Shown here one piece after another: positions 8,605-23,200 of a DNA stretch of 64,000 bases; positions within the stretch are counted from its first letter, which is position 1; the number at the start of each line of letters is the position of its first letter. The stretch covers positions 34,698,501 through 34,762,500 of the forward strand of contig NC_091255.1 in assembly GCF_042477335.2 (NCBI RefSeq), written 5' to 3'. Position numbers and translations under genes: made by a program. Origin of the DNA: Ovis canadensis (lineage: Eukaryota; Chordata; Mammalia; Artiodactyla; Bovidae). The notes below the pieces were generated by a model. The model was not told the origin of the DNA. It worked only from the letters and a program-made list of their open reading frames with translations, and searched no databases.

Positions 8605-11170
8605 GACTAGGCAGCAGCTTTTTTAATTTGAACACTTTCTTAAGGACACACCTCCAGTACAGTTAACAAATGGTTATACCTGAAATCTGCTCAGAGCGGA
8701 ACTCAGGCTCCACGGTTGCAAGGCCACCACTGGCTCACTTCCATGACAGGCATGTATTACCTTTCAGAGCTGAGCTGGGCTGTGCTGTGTCCCGGTACAT
8801 GGCACTAATGGGTGTGAGGTGCACATGTAGGATCTCAAAGGGAGAAACAGCTTGGTATACAGTATATGGTTTTGTCCTTTAGCTTTAGGTAATATTTTTA
8901 TACCTGCCAAATATGAGTTCTGAAAGGTAATACTATACCTGCCTAGAAATGGCTAAGTGACTGCCGATGAAAAGCCACATGGTAAGGTAGGTTACAGGTA
9001 AGGGGTAAAATCAGGTTAGACATGCGTGGGAACATGTGTACATGGACTGAATACAAGCACAGGAACACTTGTGAAACCCGACCTTTTTGTTTGTCTTGGA
9101 GAACTAAACACTGCCTTCCAAATCAATTTCCCATTTATACAGAAAACCCAGTTTAAAGAGGTGTTTCATACCAGAAAGACATTGTTAACAAAACCTAGTC
9201 TGAGTTCTTCTAGCAGATTTTTCTCCAAAAAGTGGGTTCCAACAATTTGCATCTGCCACTGTAAAGACTGCTCACACTCTCCTAATCATGATTTTATTGG
9301 CCCAGAACCATCTTATGGAGAAAAACATGAGCAAGGTGCCCAATCTCAGCCTAGCAGTTCCCTGGGAGCTGTAGTTCAGTTCATTCAGGAAGATTATGAA
9401 TTATCCATCTTGATTACTACAGTGCCAGTTTTAATAATAATCTAAAACAAATGAGCTTGGAGTTTATCCAAGGAACTGATCTTATACTGACATAATTTAA
9501 AGTGATTGCATTTCTGGAATTAATAAAAATTCCCTGTAATTCAATGAGGATACATGTTTCCTTTAAAGGAAACCCAAGTACCCCATTCTACAAAAGGACT
9601 TTAAACCAATTAAAATGTTTCATGCATGCAAGCCTACAGCACTATTTCCATAATTAGTATTTACTTTCAAATTCATAATCATTAATGTAAGACTACAGCA
9701 GTAGCCCAAGGAATGAGGTATGTAGGCCATATCTTGTCATGGAAGACAGAAATAAAGATCTTTAGGGCTAGTTCATTATCACTTCATTTATAACAAAGAA
9801 TTCAAGTTGTAGGTTTACTTGAGCCAGAAAATCTACCTAATCCACTTAATTCCCACATAGTTCCTTCACACCACCAACCACAAAAAGTACTTGAAAATAA
9901 AGAGTTTTAGTTCTGAACCACCTGTACGATGAATTATTGACAAAACAGCATAGCCTTCCACTGGCTAACAGTACTTGCATGTAAACAGTGACCACACATC
10001 CATTCTTGTGCTTTCTGCAACACTTCGTAAGGCTACGGCAAAGACAACCTGTCCACTGACGCTTTCTGACACAGGAAGGAATTCAACCTCAGAGAAATGA
10101 CAAAGCAGATTTCCAAACTGATGAACTAGGTGGGTTTCCCCAACTTCACCATGAGCATCATCACATTCCAGGTCTAAAATACAAAAGAAAAATACTAAAC
10201 AGGTATCTGCCAAACCTAGTTATCACCATTTTTGTATCTGACAATTTTGAAATAAACAGAACTCAAATCCACTGATTCAAGTTGAAAATAAGCAGCAGAC
10301 TTATACATTTGTATTAGGTGTTGTCAGACAGACATAGCTTGTTTTATTAATGTTTCTTCCACTGATCCAATAACTAAAACACTTTTCAAAAGTAGATGGT
10401 GTGGGTTCAGCTTGACCGTGGTACCTGTGGGTCCACAAAACTTACCGGGTAGCAGAAAAAGTGCTCCCAAACAGTTTCTTGTGCTTTTCCTTTAACCTCA
10501 ACTTCCAATACATATAGCCCCAGCCAGGTTTTCAAATTCTCTTAATTCAGTTCCAACTGAATTGGTTTTGTTTGCCACCGTCTTATGGTTCTCAGGCAAG
10601 TTTCAGTAGCATTTAAGGTCCTCCAACGCAAGATAAAATGGTTTAAAAAAAATACACTGAGCTAGGAAATACAGTCACTAGCCAATGGCCTGCTCTCAAA
10701 CTTCATATTTTAATATAAAATATTCATACCGCATACTACACCTGTCTGCTAGCTGAATACTGTTACTGATGAACTCTAGACAACAGGAAAAAAAATTCTC
10801 TCTTCCAACACCTATGAACAGGAAATGTCATTTCAAACACTATTAGAAGGGTGCGTTAGGGCAGGGAAATGTCGATAAAGCAGGCAAGGAAACAGCACTT
10901 TCTCCAGCACCAAGTCTGATGCCACGCTGCTGGAGCCCAGTCTGGAGCCTGGTTAGTGTTCCCGTCTGGAAGGTCTTTTTGCTGCAGGTTCCCCTGGCTG
11001 TTTGCTGCTCCTGTGCTGCACAGTCTCCTCCCACTAGAATTAAACATTCCTCCAGTCTTCCTTTGTGTGTGTGTGACGACTTCTTCAGTTACGAGTTAAA
11101 TAATAATTAATGTTGCTCTAAAGATGAGTTAAAAACCCAAAGTGCAGGCGAGAGTCCTGCCATGAGGGTG
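8605..11170 (-). other. RABEP1: RABEP1 3'UTR
   Basis: Continuous sequence downstream of the RABEP1 stop on the minus strand, free of recognisable repeats, about 2.5 kb. The distal end is placed at the ATTAAA at 8622-8627. Possible proximal signals (AATAAA on the minus strand) are at 10343-10348 and 9293-9298. The length fits a long 3'UTR as in other mammals. The open stretches inside it (9026-9445 on +, 9965-10213 on -) are treated separately. Confidence 0.7.
8622..8627 (-). terminator. RABEP1: Probable distal RABEP1 polyadenylation signal ATTAAA
   Basis: The minus strand reads ATTAAA here, a common functional variant. It lies about 2.55 kb past the stop and only about 215 bp from the convergent NUP88 signal. 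No better hexamer is seen between it and the NUP88 end. Placement is inference. Confidence 0.5.
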
Positions 11171-11272
11171 TCATGTCTCGGGGAGCTGGTTAATGTCTGT
11201 CAGTTTGGTGTCATTCAGAATCGCCCGGATTCTCTCCAGGGAGTCCGCCTGTCGGATCCGCTCTAATTGCAC
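11171..11272 (-). CDS. RABEP1: RABEP1 terminal coding exon and stop
   Basis: Acceptor ATTTCTCTAG. It encodes [20 protein letters not shown] then [13 protein letters not shown] and TGA (complement of 11171-11173). This is the canonical rabaptin-5 C terminus. Confidence 0.98.
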   Translation of the reverse strand: MQLERIRQADSLERIRAILNDTKLTDINQLPET

Positions 11273-14200
11273 CTAGAGAAATAACGCAGTGACGTAAGTG
11301 CAGGTGGCTCTTGCTTGACTTTCTGGTTTACTGTGACTGGTTTAGCTGAAATGGAGATAACTCACCAGAGACAAGCTACTTCAAAGAAGGCAGCAAGAAC
11401 AAGTAAATTTAAAAAACAATTCCTGGGAGGGAGGTTCAAGCGGGAGGGGACATATGGATACCCATGGCTGATTCCTGCTGATGTTGGAGGAAATCAAACA
11501 CTACTATAAAGCAACTATCCTTCAATTAAAAATAAGTTTTTAAAAGATTAAAATAAAAACAAACTAAGAAATACTTCCCCACAGCTGCTGTGTAACAGAC
11601 CCAGTGTAAGGCGCTGGGACTATGGAGATGAGTGGGACCTGATCCCTGAGAAGCCATAGGGGAGGGAACAAACTTTACAGAATTTCAGCACAATATACTA
11701 AACACTATGCCTGGGGACTCAAAGAGGGTTCCACAGGGAGGAAAAAGCTAATAAGCAGGGCCTTGAAGAAGGAACAAGGGGGCAATGAGACAAGGATGCT
11801 TCCAGAGGGAACACCATGTTGGGTGTAAGGAACCACAAGTAGTTTTTAAAAATTAGAGTATAAAATGCAAGGTGCAGAGACAGAGGCCTGGTTGGGAAAA
11901 GTCTTACATGTCATGTAACGGCTTTACACACCACCCTTAAGGGCAGCAAGGAGGAAGAAAAGGGGTACATGTGAGGGACAATGGAGGGACAGGTTTCCAG
12001 CTGAAATGACCAGGCAGGAATATGGGGCAGGGGCAACCATAGTCTCTAGTCTTCTAGGCTTTGTCAGAGGTTGAGTCAGGGATTAGAAAATTCTCCTGGA
12101 GGCCAAGAACCCCGAAAGTGCCTCCTCGGTGTTCCATCTAGGGGTTTCCCAAATGCCTCACCTGAAGGGTCTGAGAAAGCTTTACAAAATCTCTCTGCAC
12201 TTGTTCACTGACGTCTAGTTCAGTCTGCAATCTCTGAGCTTTGTTCTTCTCTTCAAACATTAGTTGTTCGACAGTAACCTAAAAAATACAAGTTCTGAAT
12301 GAGGATTAATGCTGGAAAGCCACAGATCAGTCACTCAGGAAACCTGGGCAGCACTTGTTCCCTACTGCAAGAGAGGAAAAAGAGTGCCTGTCACCCTTTA
12401 AGATGGTGTTAGTCTCCCTTTATTTCTGTCTTCACAAGGCAAGGGTGCAAGCTGCCTAAGCTACCTGCTCTAGACGCTAAAGTGAATCAAGTGTTAGAGC
12501 CAAATTAAAACGAAAGTGCAAGCCCCACCTCTCACCCCCAGCAGCCCACTGACAATGACTAATCATCAAAAATTAGCTGCTGTTAACATCAAAAGCTATC
12601 ATAGCAACAGGGAGAGAAACTTCAGGGCTTTTCTCTGACAATCATGACAGTTAAGCATCTGCCAGGAAAATCCTCTGAGTCAGCCTTAGGCAGCCCTGCT
12701 ATCTCCAGTCTTCCTGACAAACCATCAGGACCCGTGCATGTGAGCCTTTCTAAAATCAAAGGAAAGGACTATCAAAAAACACATTTTTACACTTAAAGGT
12801 CAGACCACAGCCCCCCTGAAAGTGAACTTACCCCACAATTAGCCCCATGCACTTTTATTCTAACAGGACTAATCAGAATGTGGGCAGCAAATACGATTCA
12901 GTGCCCCACTGGATAAAATCAATTGAATGGAATGGCACTTCCACAGCAGTGTCTCTGGCTTTGATGGTGCCAAGTCTGGTTCATGGCCTTCAGCCAGCGG
13001 GGCCTGTGACAGAGCCCCACAAAGCTGGCAGTGTGCAGAGACCTAACCCAGCTCTGAAGAGAGAAATCCATTTTCTCCCTGAAACGGAGAGTCACCAGCT
13101 TTCAGAAGGGGACTCTATGAAAAGAGCAGGGCTTTTTTTTAAACAGGGAAATGTGATCCCACATCCTTTACTTTGCTGTGGTTTTTAAAATATTATTTAT
13201 ATATTAGGCTGGCCAGGTCCTAGTTGTGGCATGCAAACTCCTAGCTGTGGCAGGTCAGATCTAGTTCCCTAACCAGAGATCGAACCTGGACCCCCTGCAT
13301 TGGGAGCGCAGTGTTAGCCACTGAACCACCGGGAAAGTCCCTGTTTTGTGTTTTGTTTTTTTTTTTTAATGAAACTACCAACAAAAATGTTTCACCTTAG
13401 CAGCAGTTTCTTTCTTCAGCTGTTCTTCCAACGTCATTTTCATCTCCTGAAGACTCTCAAGCTGTTGAGACTTCTCTCTTAATGTGGACTCCAACTGTAA
13501 AATTAAGAAGGAAAAGCTGAAACACAGAGACTCCCTGCAGGTGACAGCATGGCTGCCGGAGGAGCCAGCAGCCCGCAGAGCCGCACCCAATGGCTTGCTT
13601 TCCTAGGCCTTGGGTATTGGCTCTGCTTGGAATCCTCTCCTTACCCTCTGATATCTGTGGATTTTCAATCTATTCTTCAAGACCTATTGTTTCTTTTACT
13701 AAACGTTTATTAGGTACCTCCTACGTGCTGCAGGAGAGACAGACATGTAAGTTAACTGTGGCATACGACCATGGATGAAGAAGCACTTAACTCTGCCAGA
13801 AAAGTTGGCAAGGGCTTCCTTGAAGAGATGACATCTGACCCTTAAAGGGGCTGTAAAAGGGAGAAGGTGGAGAGAGACTCCAAAAGGAAGGAGTTGACAC
13901 ATAAAAATAATGAGTTAAGGAACTGAGGTGCTGGCCCTGGAGGCTGAGGCCCAAGAGGCAGTGGTGAGGCAGGGGAGCCCAACCGGGCTAAGGGAACTAC
14001 TGAAGGGTTTTAAACCAGACTGGCTCACAGTCAAGTTTATAATCTTTAAAGATCACCTTGGTTTCAATACAAAAATTAATTGGAAAGAGATACATTTTGG
14101 AGTCAGGGAAAGAAGTTAGGCTGTTACAAAGAGTTAGGTGAGTACTGAAGTCAACCCAAACAGTGGGAGTGGGGAAGACAAACACACTGGGACACTGGTG

Positions 14201-17200
14201 ACTACTGCCAGCACAACCTTGACTGCACCGGGAGGCCGAAGCCAGATGGCAGTGGGTGAGGAATGACTGGGAGGTCAGGAAGTAGAGATGACTCTTTCAA
14301 GAACTCTGGGCATAAAACGAAGAAGAAAGACTGGTAGCTGGAGAAAGAAGTGCAATTCAAAGAGAAACTTCTCCCGTTTACTAGGAGGCTCAGCCTCCTA
14401 GTGGTTATGCAAAATGGAAAAAACCAATTAACACACAGAAGTTCAAGGCCCACAGTGAAAGAGGAAGACAGCGAAGATGCCAGGCAAAGACGTGAGTGGT
14501 TCAGCCAAAGCACATGTGCAGCGACAGAAGACTGGTCAGAATCAGGTCATCACCCCTTCTTAAGATGCAAGAAAAGAGAAGACTGGGAGGAAAAAGGCAA
14601 ACATGTTACTGCGGAGGCAAGAGCTGAAGAAGGTCCTGCTTCTGATAGGGGTACAAGGCCATCATGAGGTGAGGTGAGTGGTGACTGAACAGCCACTGCA
14701 GGGAACGGAAGGGAACAAATAAGAACAGATGAAAAGCTACTGAGCACCACGTGGCACCAGGAGCAGGCGTGTTACTCCTTCCAGTGGTCCAAGAGGCAGA
14801 GAAGGTGGACACCAGGATTAGTCCTGGGCTGGGCATATCGAGTAAGGTCAGCAGAAGGACAAGGTACGAGGGGGCTTGCAGGCACTGGGGGAGACTAGCT
14901 AAAGAGACAAGCTCTGTCAGACACCACTTGGAAGCAAAGAAAGAAAAGTCATGAGGAAGCTGCTAAAACCAGAAGAAAAGGAAAAGTTCAAGGAACTGAA
15001 TGTCTGAATGAGGTTCTCAGACAGATAAACCTATAGGATAAAGGGCTAGAAAGATGGTAGACTGGGGTCAGGAGATATGAGCCTGGAGGGAGATGTCAGA
15101 AGTGGGGCAAGGTGCAGGCAGGAGTGTGGGAAGGAAGGGCCGGGTGGAGGTAAAGGTCACTGACTCAAGGAATTATGAGGCCAGTGAGCTGAACAGGGTC
15201 ATTTACCAGAAGGTGTTCATGATGTCTAAGAGATGGAGACTAAGCCAGGTAGAAAACATCACCTCCTGTTTGTAACAGACTTCATACATATTTCCATGGT
15301 AGCTTTAAGTACATATCATGTTAAGACCATGCCTTGGGTGGTCCAGTAGCTAAGACTCCATGCTCCCAATACAGGGGGCCAAGGATCGATCTCTGTTCAG
15401 GTAATTAGATCTCACATGCCACAACTAAGACCCAGCGCAGTCACTTAAACCAGCCAAATAAATATCCTTTAAAGAAAAGACCATGCCTTGCCTATTTTCC
15501 CACCACAGTGGAAGCTCCAGACTAAGTCACATCTCAGTCTTCCCTGTATCTCCTCCCGGCAACACAGAGCAGGCTCTCATCAATATCTACTGTCACCAGC
15601 CACTATATTTCATCACATTCTACTATACTTTTCCTGGGAGTTCCTTGAAGGCAGGGACTATGTTCTAACTATACTTTATTCCTTGAGTATAGCACAGTAG
15701 GACTCAATAAACACCTATTAGCTGCTGACAGAATCAATTTGAAACTTGTGAAACTTACCTGTCCTTTTTCTACTTTTATTCCTTCTAATTCAGCTTTTAG
15801 GCTAGAGATGGAAGCTAGGAGGAAAAAAGGAGACATGTTAGCATTTACTGATTATTTTGCATTTAAATCTTAAAATGCCCTTTTGTACCATAGCTCAATC
15901 TCACAACGAAAGGAGTCAAATGTACTGAACACAGTGAGCAGGGTGGTGGTGGGGGACCAGCATCCTCTTCTCACAATTATCCCCAACCAATCAGCATAAC
16001 ATTCAAGCTCGTGTCAAAGTCAGAGCACACACCAATGAACGCTATGGCATAAACTATCTCTGCCTCAAATACCGACACTTCACGATGTGGTGGGGTGGGG
16101 CGGGGTGACCCTGCCAGAAGTCTGTTAACACTTCTAAGTTCTGAAGGAAATGCCACCTCTCTTCTCACAGGCTCCAGTGTCTGGGTTCAAGTCCTGAGTT
16201 CCCTGTCTATTTAGTAACTGCCAGAGAGGCACCAGAGCTCCTAAAAAGATGAGTTTGGGTTTTTTTTAAACTCCTTATCAGGGGCTATATCAGAACATGT
16301 GGGGAAAGGGACTGAGTCCTTACTTAGTTCCCTCCTATACTTTTTGTTTTCTACATTCCAAGACTATGTACTACTTCTTATAACCAGAGAAAAATTTTAT
16401 TCAGTGCCTCCAATTCTAAACTACATCACTTTTATCTTCACCTATTTCTTCTTTGCAGTTTTCTATTTCTAGCTGCAGAGTTTCTTCAAGATTTTCTTTT
16501 AAACACTGTTCTGCTTGAATCTGCTCTTTCAGGAAAAGTATTTCAGCCTTCAGCTTCTCTTCCATGTGATCTGCCGCTGTCCGCACATTAACGATATTCT
16601 CACGGTATTTTAATACCAACTCCCGGAGTGCCTGGATCCAAGAAACAAATAGTTATCGGGTTTTTAAGGGTGAAAGAAAATAAACAAAAAAAGCTAAAGA
16701 TTTTCTGCAACCAGAACTTCAGATATTATTTTAGACAGTTCAAAACTCAGGATGTTGAACCCAACCCTTCTGGGCTTCAAGAGGCAGGTGTCATGCCATG
16801 TTAATATTCAGTATGTTATAGAAATAAGATAACATTGCCAAGCAAAAAATGTATATTGTGAACTACAAATTTTTCCCTCAAAACTGTTTCATAAATGGAA
16901 AAATTAAAATGTTGGATGACTTACAATATGGGGTTCACTACGAATAGCTTAGACACTTACACTATTATCTGCTTAAATTTGAGAGGAGTTAGTGAATGAA
17001 GACCAGAAAGACTGAAACTCAGAAGCAAGTGTGAACTCCAAGATGACAAAATATACTTATTTATTTATTCATTCAAATAAACACTTGTTGAACATCTACC
17101 ACAAAGGCAAAGTACTGTTAGGTCTGAGGCAAGTATGCAATGAGAGGCTTTCTAAGGTGATCAGCTGTTTTTCTGTAATAAATTCAGTTTAAGTCTTATT

Positions 17201-20200
17201 TTACTTTTTCCCTTAATTTTAGTTGTCTTCTTCTAAAAACCCTCCCAATTATATCCTAAAGCAACCCTACAGTAAAAACTGGGCTTCTTAAATAACTACC
17301 AAATGTATATAAATTAAAGAACAGCAAGAAAAAAAAAGTAATTGAAAATCTGTATCAAGAAAAATTTCATTAAGATTTATTAAAGAATCAAGCTTTACAG
17401 GCTAGACTGGTTATAATCTTCAAGGATTCCTGGATTCTTGGAATTTCTTAAAAATCTAGGTATTAAAGTCTCTACAGAACGTGGAAGAGAAAAGTTTGAC
17501 CAGGAAAGTGGTACACTGACAGCAAAAGTAGACAGGTCCCCCAGACTCTCTCCCTGATGAGACCAGTCACCAGCCCAGAAAGGACAGAGAGCTCTTCAGG
17601 GTGTCAGTAACCTGAGCTGAGACCACAGGCTGGGGGAGGGCAGGGAAAGGAGAGGGAGACAGCAAGGAGCTAAAAGGAAGGGCAGGCAACGGAGCCTGTG
17701 TAAATAAGAACAAAAAATAAGTCATGTTAACATCTGTAAGGAAAACAGAATGAGGTCCAAACAGTAGGGGATGAATCTGTAAGGCAGGATTAGGAAACAC
17801 TGTTAACTGTTTCACTGTTAACACTGTTAACACTGAAATCTCTGTAATGTCTGACTTTTTAAAATTTAACAATTATAAATTTCTTTAAAAAATTCACCCA
17901 ACCACAAAAGAATGGAAGTGATCAAGTGTTATAAAAGTTACCAGAAGACAGAAGGAGTGTGCTGTGTCCTAAGTGCTATACAGAAAACCTAACATCACAA
18001 GGAGCCAGCATGGAGACCCCCTTCAAATATTTCATTTCTGATGCATTCTCAATTATCCTGCAAGAATGATAGAGACCTTCAATTTGGCAAAGGATTCTTA
18101 GATACAGCATTGAAAGCATAAGCCAACAGAAGAAAAGGAGAGATAAATTGGACTTTATCAAAATTTAAAACTTTTAGGTTTCAAAGGACACCATCAAGAA
18201 AATGAAAAAGACAATCCACAAAATGGGAGAAAACACTTGTAGATCATTTATTTACCTGATAAGGTACTTATATCTAGAATGTATAAAGAATTCTTATCAC
18301 TCAAAAAAATAAAAAGCAACCCAATTTTAGAGTAAGCAAAGCATCTTAAAACAGGTATTTCTCCAAGGAAGATATAAAAATGTCCAATAAACATATGAAA
18401 AGATGCTCAATAACCATTAGGGAAATGCAAATTAACCTTAGGGAAATAGATATCAAAACTACAATAAGATACCATTTCACACCCTCCAGGATGGCGATAA
18501 TCACAAAGTGAGATAACAATGATTGTTAGTGAGAATGTGGAGAAATGACCCAGCAAATTCACTCCTAGGTTTAAACCCAAGAGAAATGAAAACATATGTC
18601 CGACACCAAAACCTATATGTGAATGTTTATGGCAACATATTCATAGTCCAAAGTGGAAACAACCCAAAGGTCCATTAGTAGACAAAGGGATAAACAAAAC
18701 AGCCATATAGTAGAGGATTATTCGGTCATAAACACAAATGAAATACTGATAACATGCTATATGACATGAATGAACCTTGAAAACAAAAAGATATATGAAA
18801 GAAGCCAGACACAAAAGACCACAAATTACATTATTCCATTCATATGAAAGAACGGACAATCTACAGACAGAAAGTAGATCAGTTGTTGCTTAACGCCTTG
18901 AATAAAAGCTAAGGAGATTCTCTTTGAGGTTATGAATATGTACTAAAAATGACTGTGCTGATGGCTACACATCTGAGAATATATTTTAAAAATCGAATTA
19001 TACACTTTTAACGGGAAAATTATTTGGAAAGTAAATTATATCTCAGTAAAGTTTGTTGTTGTTGTTTTTATTTTATTTTTGGCCACATTTCCAGTTGCGT
19101 CCATGTGGCTGCAAATGGCATTATTTTGTTCTTTTTATGGCTGACTCTTTTCCACTGTCTATTATGTACCACATCTTCTTTATCCATTCATCTGTAGATG
19201 GACATTTGGGTAGTTCCCACGTCTTGGCTATTGTGAATAGCACTGTTATGAACACAGGGGTGCATGTATCTTTTTAAAATCACAGTTTTGTCCACATATA
19301 TGCCCAGGAGTGGAATTGCTGGATCATATGAAAACTCAATTTTTAGTTTTCTGAGGAACCTGCATACTGTTCTCCACAGTGGCTAAACCAAGTTACATTC
19401 CCACCAACAGTACAAAAGGGTTTCCTTTTCTCCACACCCTCTCTAGCATTTGTTATTTGTAAACTTTTTTAAAAAGAAGAATTTATAGACATTTCAAAAA
19501 ATGTACTTGTTTACATTTTTGATCACATAGAAAACAAGTTACCTCCATGGTGTCTGGGAGAATGAAGTCTTCTGCTTGTTGTAACGACACATGCAAGCTA
19601 TGCTTTCCCTGAAGACTGTCATTATCTTTCTGTAACCTCACCAGTTCTTCTGAAACCTGTTCCCGTGACTGCATCAGCACTGCCTAAAATAGAAACAGAC
19701 ACTAGTCACAGCCACAAAGGTAAATCCTGTCTGCTGCTAACTGCACCAGTGAAACACAAAGGTCAAACGAAATAAGGGCTGAGGATGGAGGGTACATGAC
19801 AAAGCTCTGTAAGACTCACAGAAAGCAGACCAGAGATTTACTGACTTACAGCCATTACATATATTCAAGGGGACAGGAAATGAAGCAAGTACCTGAGCTC
19901 ATTCTCCACTGTTTCTACCAAAGGCTTGAAGGTAATGAATTTCTTCCCCCACATCCCTAGGACCAGCATCTCTAGCTCAATGGAAGAGGTTTACATAATT
20001 GAGACTTGTATCAAACACAGTGCGTATTCCAAGACAACTCCTATTTCTTCACAGCATGCATCCCACAGGAAGTAGGGAGAAACAGAAAGCAGTGACTTCA
20101 TCTTTCATTACACACATATATGTTCAAGCTCAGGACCACAGTGAGTGGCTCAAGGACCCCAAATATTAGGAAATACGGGGCATCTGAGGAGCTCATTCTT

Positions 20201-23200
20201 AAAATGGAACATGTTCTTACTTTTTCTGCTGGCTGATGTATAAAACAATTTTAGGTATCTCCTGTGAATTTATATCAATATAAAAGTTAGTCAGCTAATT
20301 TGAGTATAACATACAATTGCAGATACAACTGCAGATGCAATTCTGTAAAAGTATTTCTGATAATTTTTAATACTAACCATTGAACCTAAAACATACACTT
20401 AACAAAATTACTCCACCATCAACATTTGTTTAGCAGCTACTATTCTAACCAAGCATTTTACTGCCTATGGGAAACAGGGATAACCAACAAACTGCCCTAG
20501 AGAAGCTCATGGTGCAGTGGAGGGAAAGACCAGTAAACCCAGAATCACCTAACCATACTACAGGTGCTGTAACAGACAAGGGTACCGCAGTGATAAAAGG
20601 ACAAAGGGCATCTAATTAGCAGAGAGGGTTCAAGAAGATTTCCCATAGAAGGTGACCACTGCATTTCGAAGGATAACCAGGCTGCTGGTAGGAAGGCAAG
20701 GTCATGCAAAAGTTTTGGTTAATTCCACCGCCTCTTACTTATTTCAGACCAGAATGCTGCCTTATGCTTAGTTTCAACCCAACAAAATATCAGCACTCTA
20801 CTACCTTTTGGATATGAAAGAAGGGAAAAGAGAATATGTTTATATTTGTTTATTATTGTAACAAGGAAAACAGAAAGATAAACCAAGAATACTTGTAAAA
20901 TACCATGTATGGGAGTGGGTGGGAACTGAGTGAAAGGATGAAGGAATGGCAGTGAAATTTCTAAGTGATTACATATGCTTATGGTTCTGATTTATGAACC
21001 ATGTTGCTTGTTCAGAAAACAAAAAAGTAAATCAAAAAAGAAGAAAATCAAAAATGTAATACACAGCTCCATTTGCTTCTGCTTGTATTCAACTGGTTCC
21101 AAATAGGAAAAGGAGTACGTCAAGGCTGTACATTGTCACCCTGCTTATTTAACTTCTATGCAGAGTACATCATGAGAAACGCTGGACTGGAAGAAGCATA
21201 AGCTGGAATCAAGATTGCCGGGAGAAATATCAATAATCTCAGATATGCAGATGACACCACCCTTATGGCAGAAAGTGAAGAGGGGCACCAAAGAGGCACC
21301 AAAGAGCCTCTTGATGAAAGTGAAAGAGGAGAGTGAAAAAGCTGGCTTAAAGCTCAACATTCAGAAAACGAAGATCATGGCATCTGGTCCCATCACCTCA
21401 TGGGAAATAGATGGGGAAACAGTGGAAACAGTGGCTGACTTTATTTTTTGGGCTCCAAAAATCACTGCAGATGGTGACTGCATGAAATTAAAAGACCTTT
21501 GCTCCTTGGAAGGAAAGTTATGACGAACCTAGACAGCATATTAAAAAGCAGAGACATTACTTTGTCAACAAAGGTCTGTCCAGTCAAGGCTATGGTTTTT
21601 CCAGTGGTCATGTACAGATGTGAGAGTTGGACTGTGAAGAAAGCTGAGCGCCAAAGAAGTGATGCTTTTGAACTGTGGTGTTGGAGAAGACTCTTGAGAG
21701 TCCCTTGGACTGCAAGGAGATCAGTCCTGGGTGTTCACTGGAAGGACTGATGTTGAAGCTGAAACTCCAATTACTTTGGCCACCTCACGCAAAGAGCTGA
21801 CTCATTTGAAAAGACCCTGAGGCTGGGAAAGATTGAGGGCAGGAGAAGGGGACGATAGAGGATGAGATGGCTGGATGGAGTCACCGACCCAACGGACATG
21901 GGTTTGGGTGGACTCCAGGAGTTGGTAATGGACAGAGAGGCCTGGCGTGCTGCGATTCATGGGATTGCAAAGAGTCGGACACGACTGAGCGACTGAACTG
22001 AACTGTATTCAAACTGATAACACAACCACAGAAAGAAAAACCAATCCAAGTAATTTTTGAACACAGCACCCAGACTGTAAATCCTCACCTGGGATACATT
22101 CTCAGGGTAAAAAGAACTACAGTTGTTCTTTGGTATCCACAGAGTATTGGTTCCAAGACACGCTCCCATACCAAATTTGAGATATTCAACTCACATATGT
22201 GGACCCAATGGATATGGAAGGCCAACAAATAAATGCTGAACTTCACTTAATAGCTTTGCTGTTGGTAGCAATATTAATGTAATCATTCTAAAACTATTGT
22301 GTCCCCATCTTAACCAAGTGATGGAACTTAATGTCACCAACAATGGAACCACCCATCATAACATGCCTCTTGTTATGAATATTCTGCTGAATCATTTCAT
22401 CCATGTAGTATTCTTTCCCAAATATCTGACCATGTGGAAATAATCAGACAAATGCACTCTACAAGGCAAATGGTCTGGACTCTTATTAACAATGTTAATG
22501 TTGTAAATGCCAAACGAAAAAAAAGAAGTGGGTGACTATTCTAGATTAAAAGAGAACAAAGTGACATGACAACAAAGTAACAATATGTGATCTCTGACTG
22601 GTTCCTTGATCAAAGTGAGGGCTTTGGGGGACAACGGTTACATTTTAAGCACATAATAATAGTATTGTGATTATGTAGAACACCTTCTTTGTTCTTTGGA
22701 GATACATACTGAAATATTTAGGAGTGTCATGATGTCTACAACTTACTTTCAAATGGCTCAGAAAAAAAAACAAATACACATGTACATTATAAAACATACA
22801 TATATATGAAAGAGACTGAGTAACAACTGGAAGCACAATAAAATGTGGCAAAATATTAACTGGTAAGCCTAAGTGAAGATCTTATGAGTGTTCATTCCAT
22901 AAACATCTCTCAGTTTGAAAATTTTCAAAACGAACAGTGAGAGATATCAAGATTCCAACCATTACCATAGCTACTCTTCTCTGAAGAGAAGAAATTGAAT
23001 AATGAACCTTTGCCAGCATTTAACTGTTTTTGGGGTCAGATTATTATTTCATAGTCTCTAATTAATGCAAAGACATGAAACTCTCCAGTCAATGTTGAGA
23101 ATGAGCTATTCCTCAACAGACCAGGGCTGGTATTCAGGGGTCAGCTCAAGGCCATTCATATACTGACCCAATGCCCCTCAAAAACAAACAATTACCATAC

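Noticed and set aside
9026..9445. 139-codon plus-strand open frame antisense to the RABEP1 3'UTR
   Set aside because: It has no recognisable domain, no promoter or splice context and ordinary composition. It is treated as chance within a UTR.
14350..14836. Overlapping open frames on both strands (103-105 codons)
   Set aside because: They are mutual shadows in a purine-rich intron segment with stop-poor composition. No evidence of coding.
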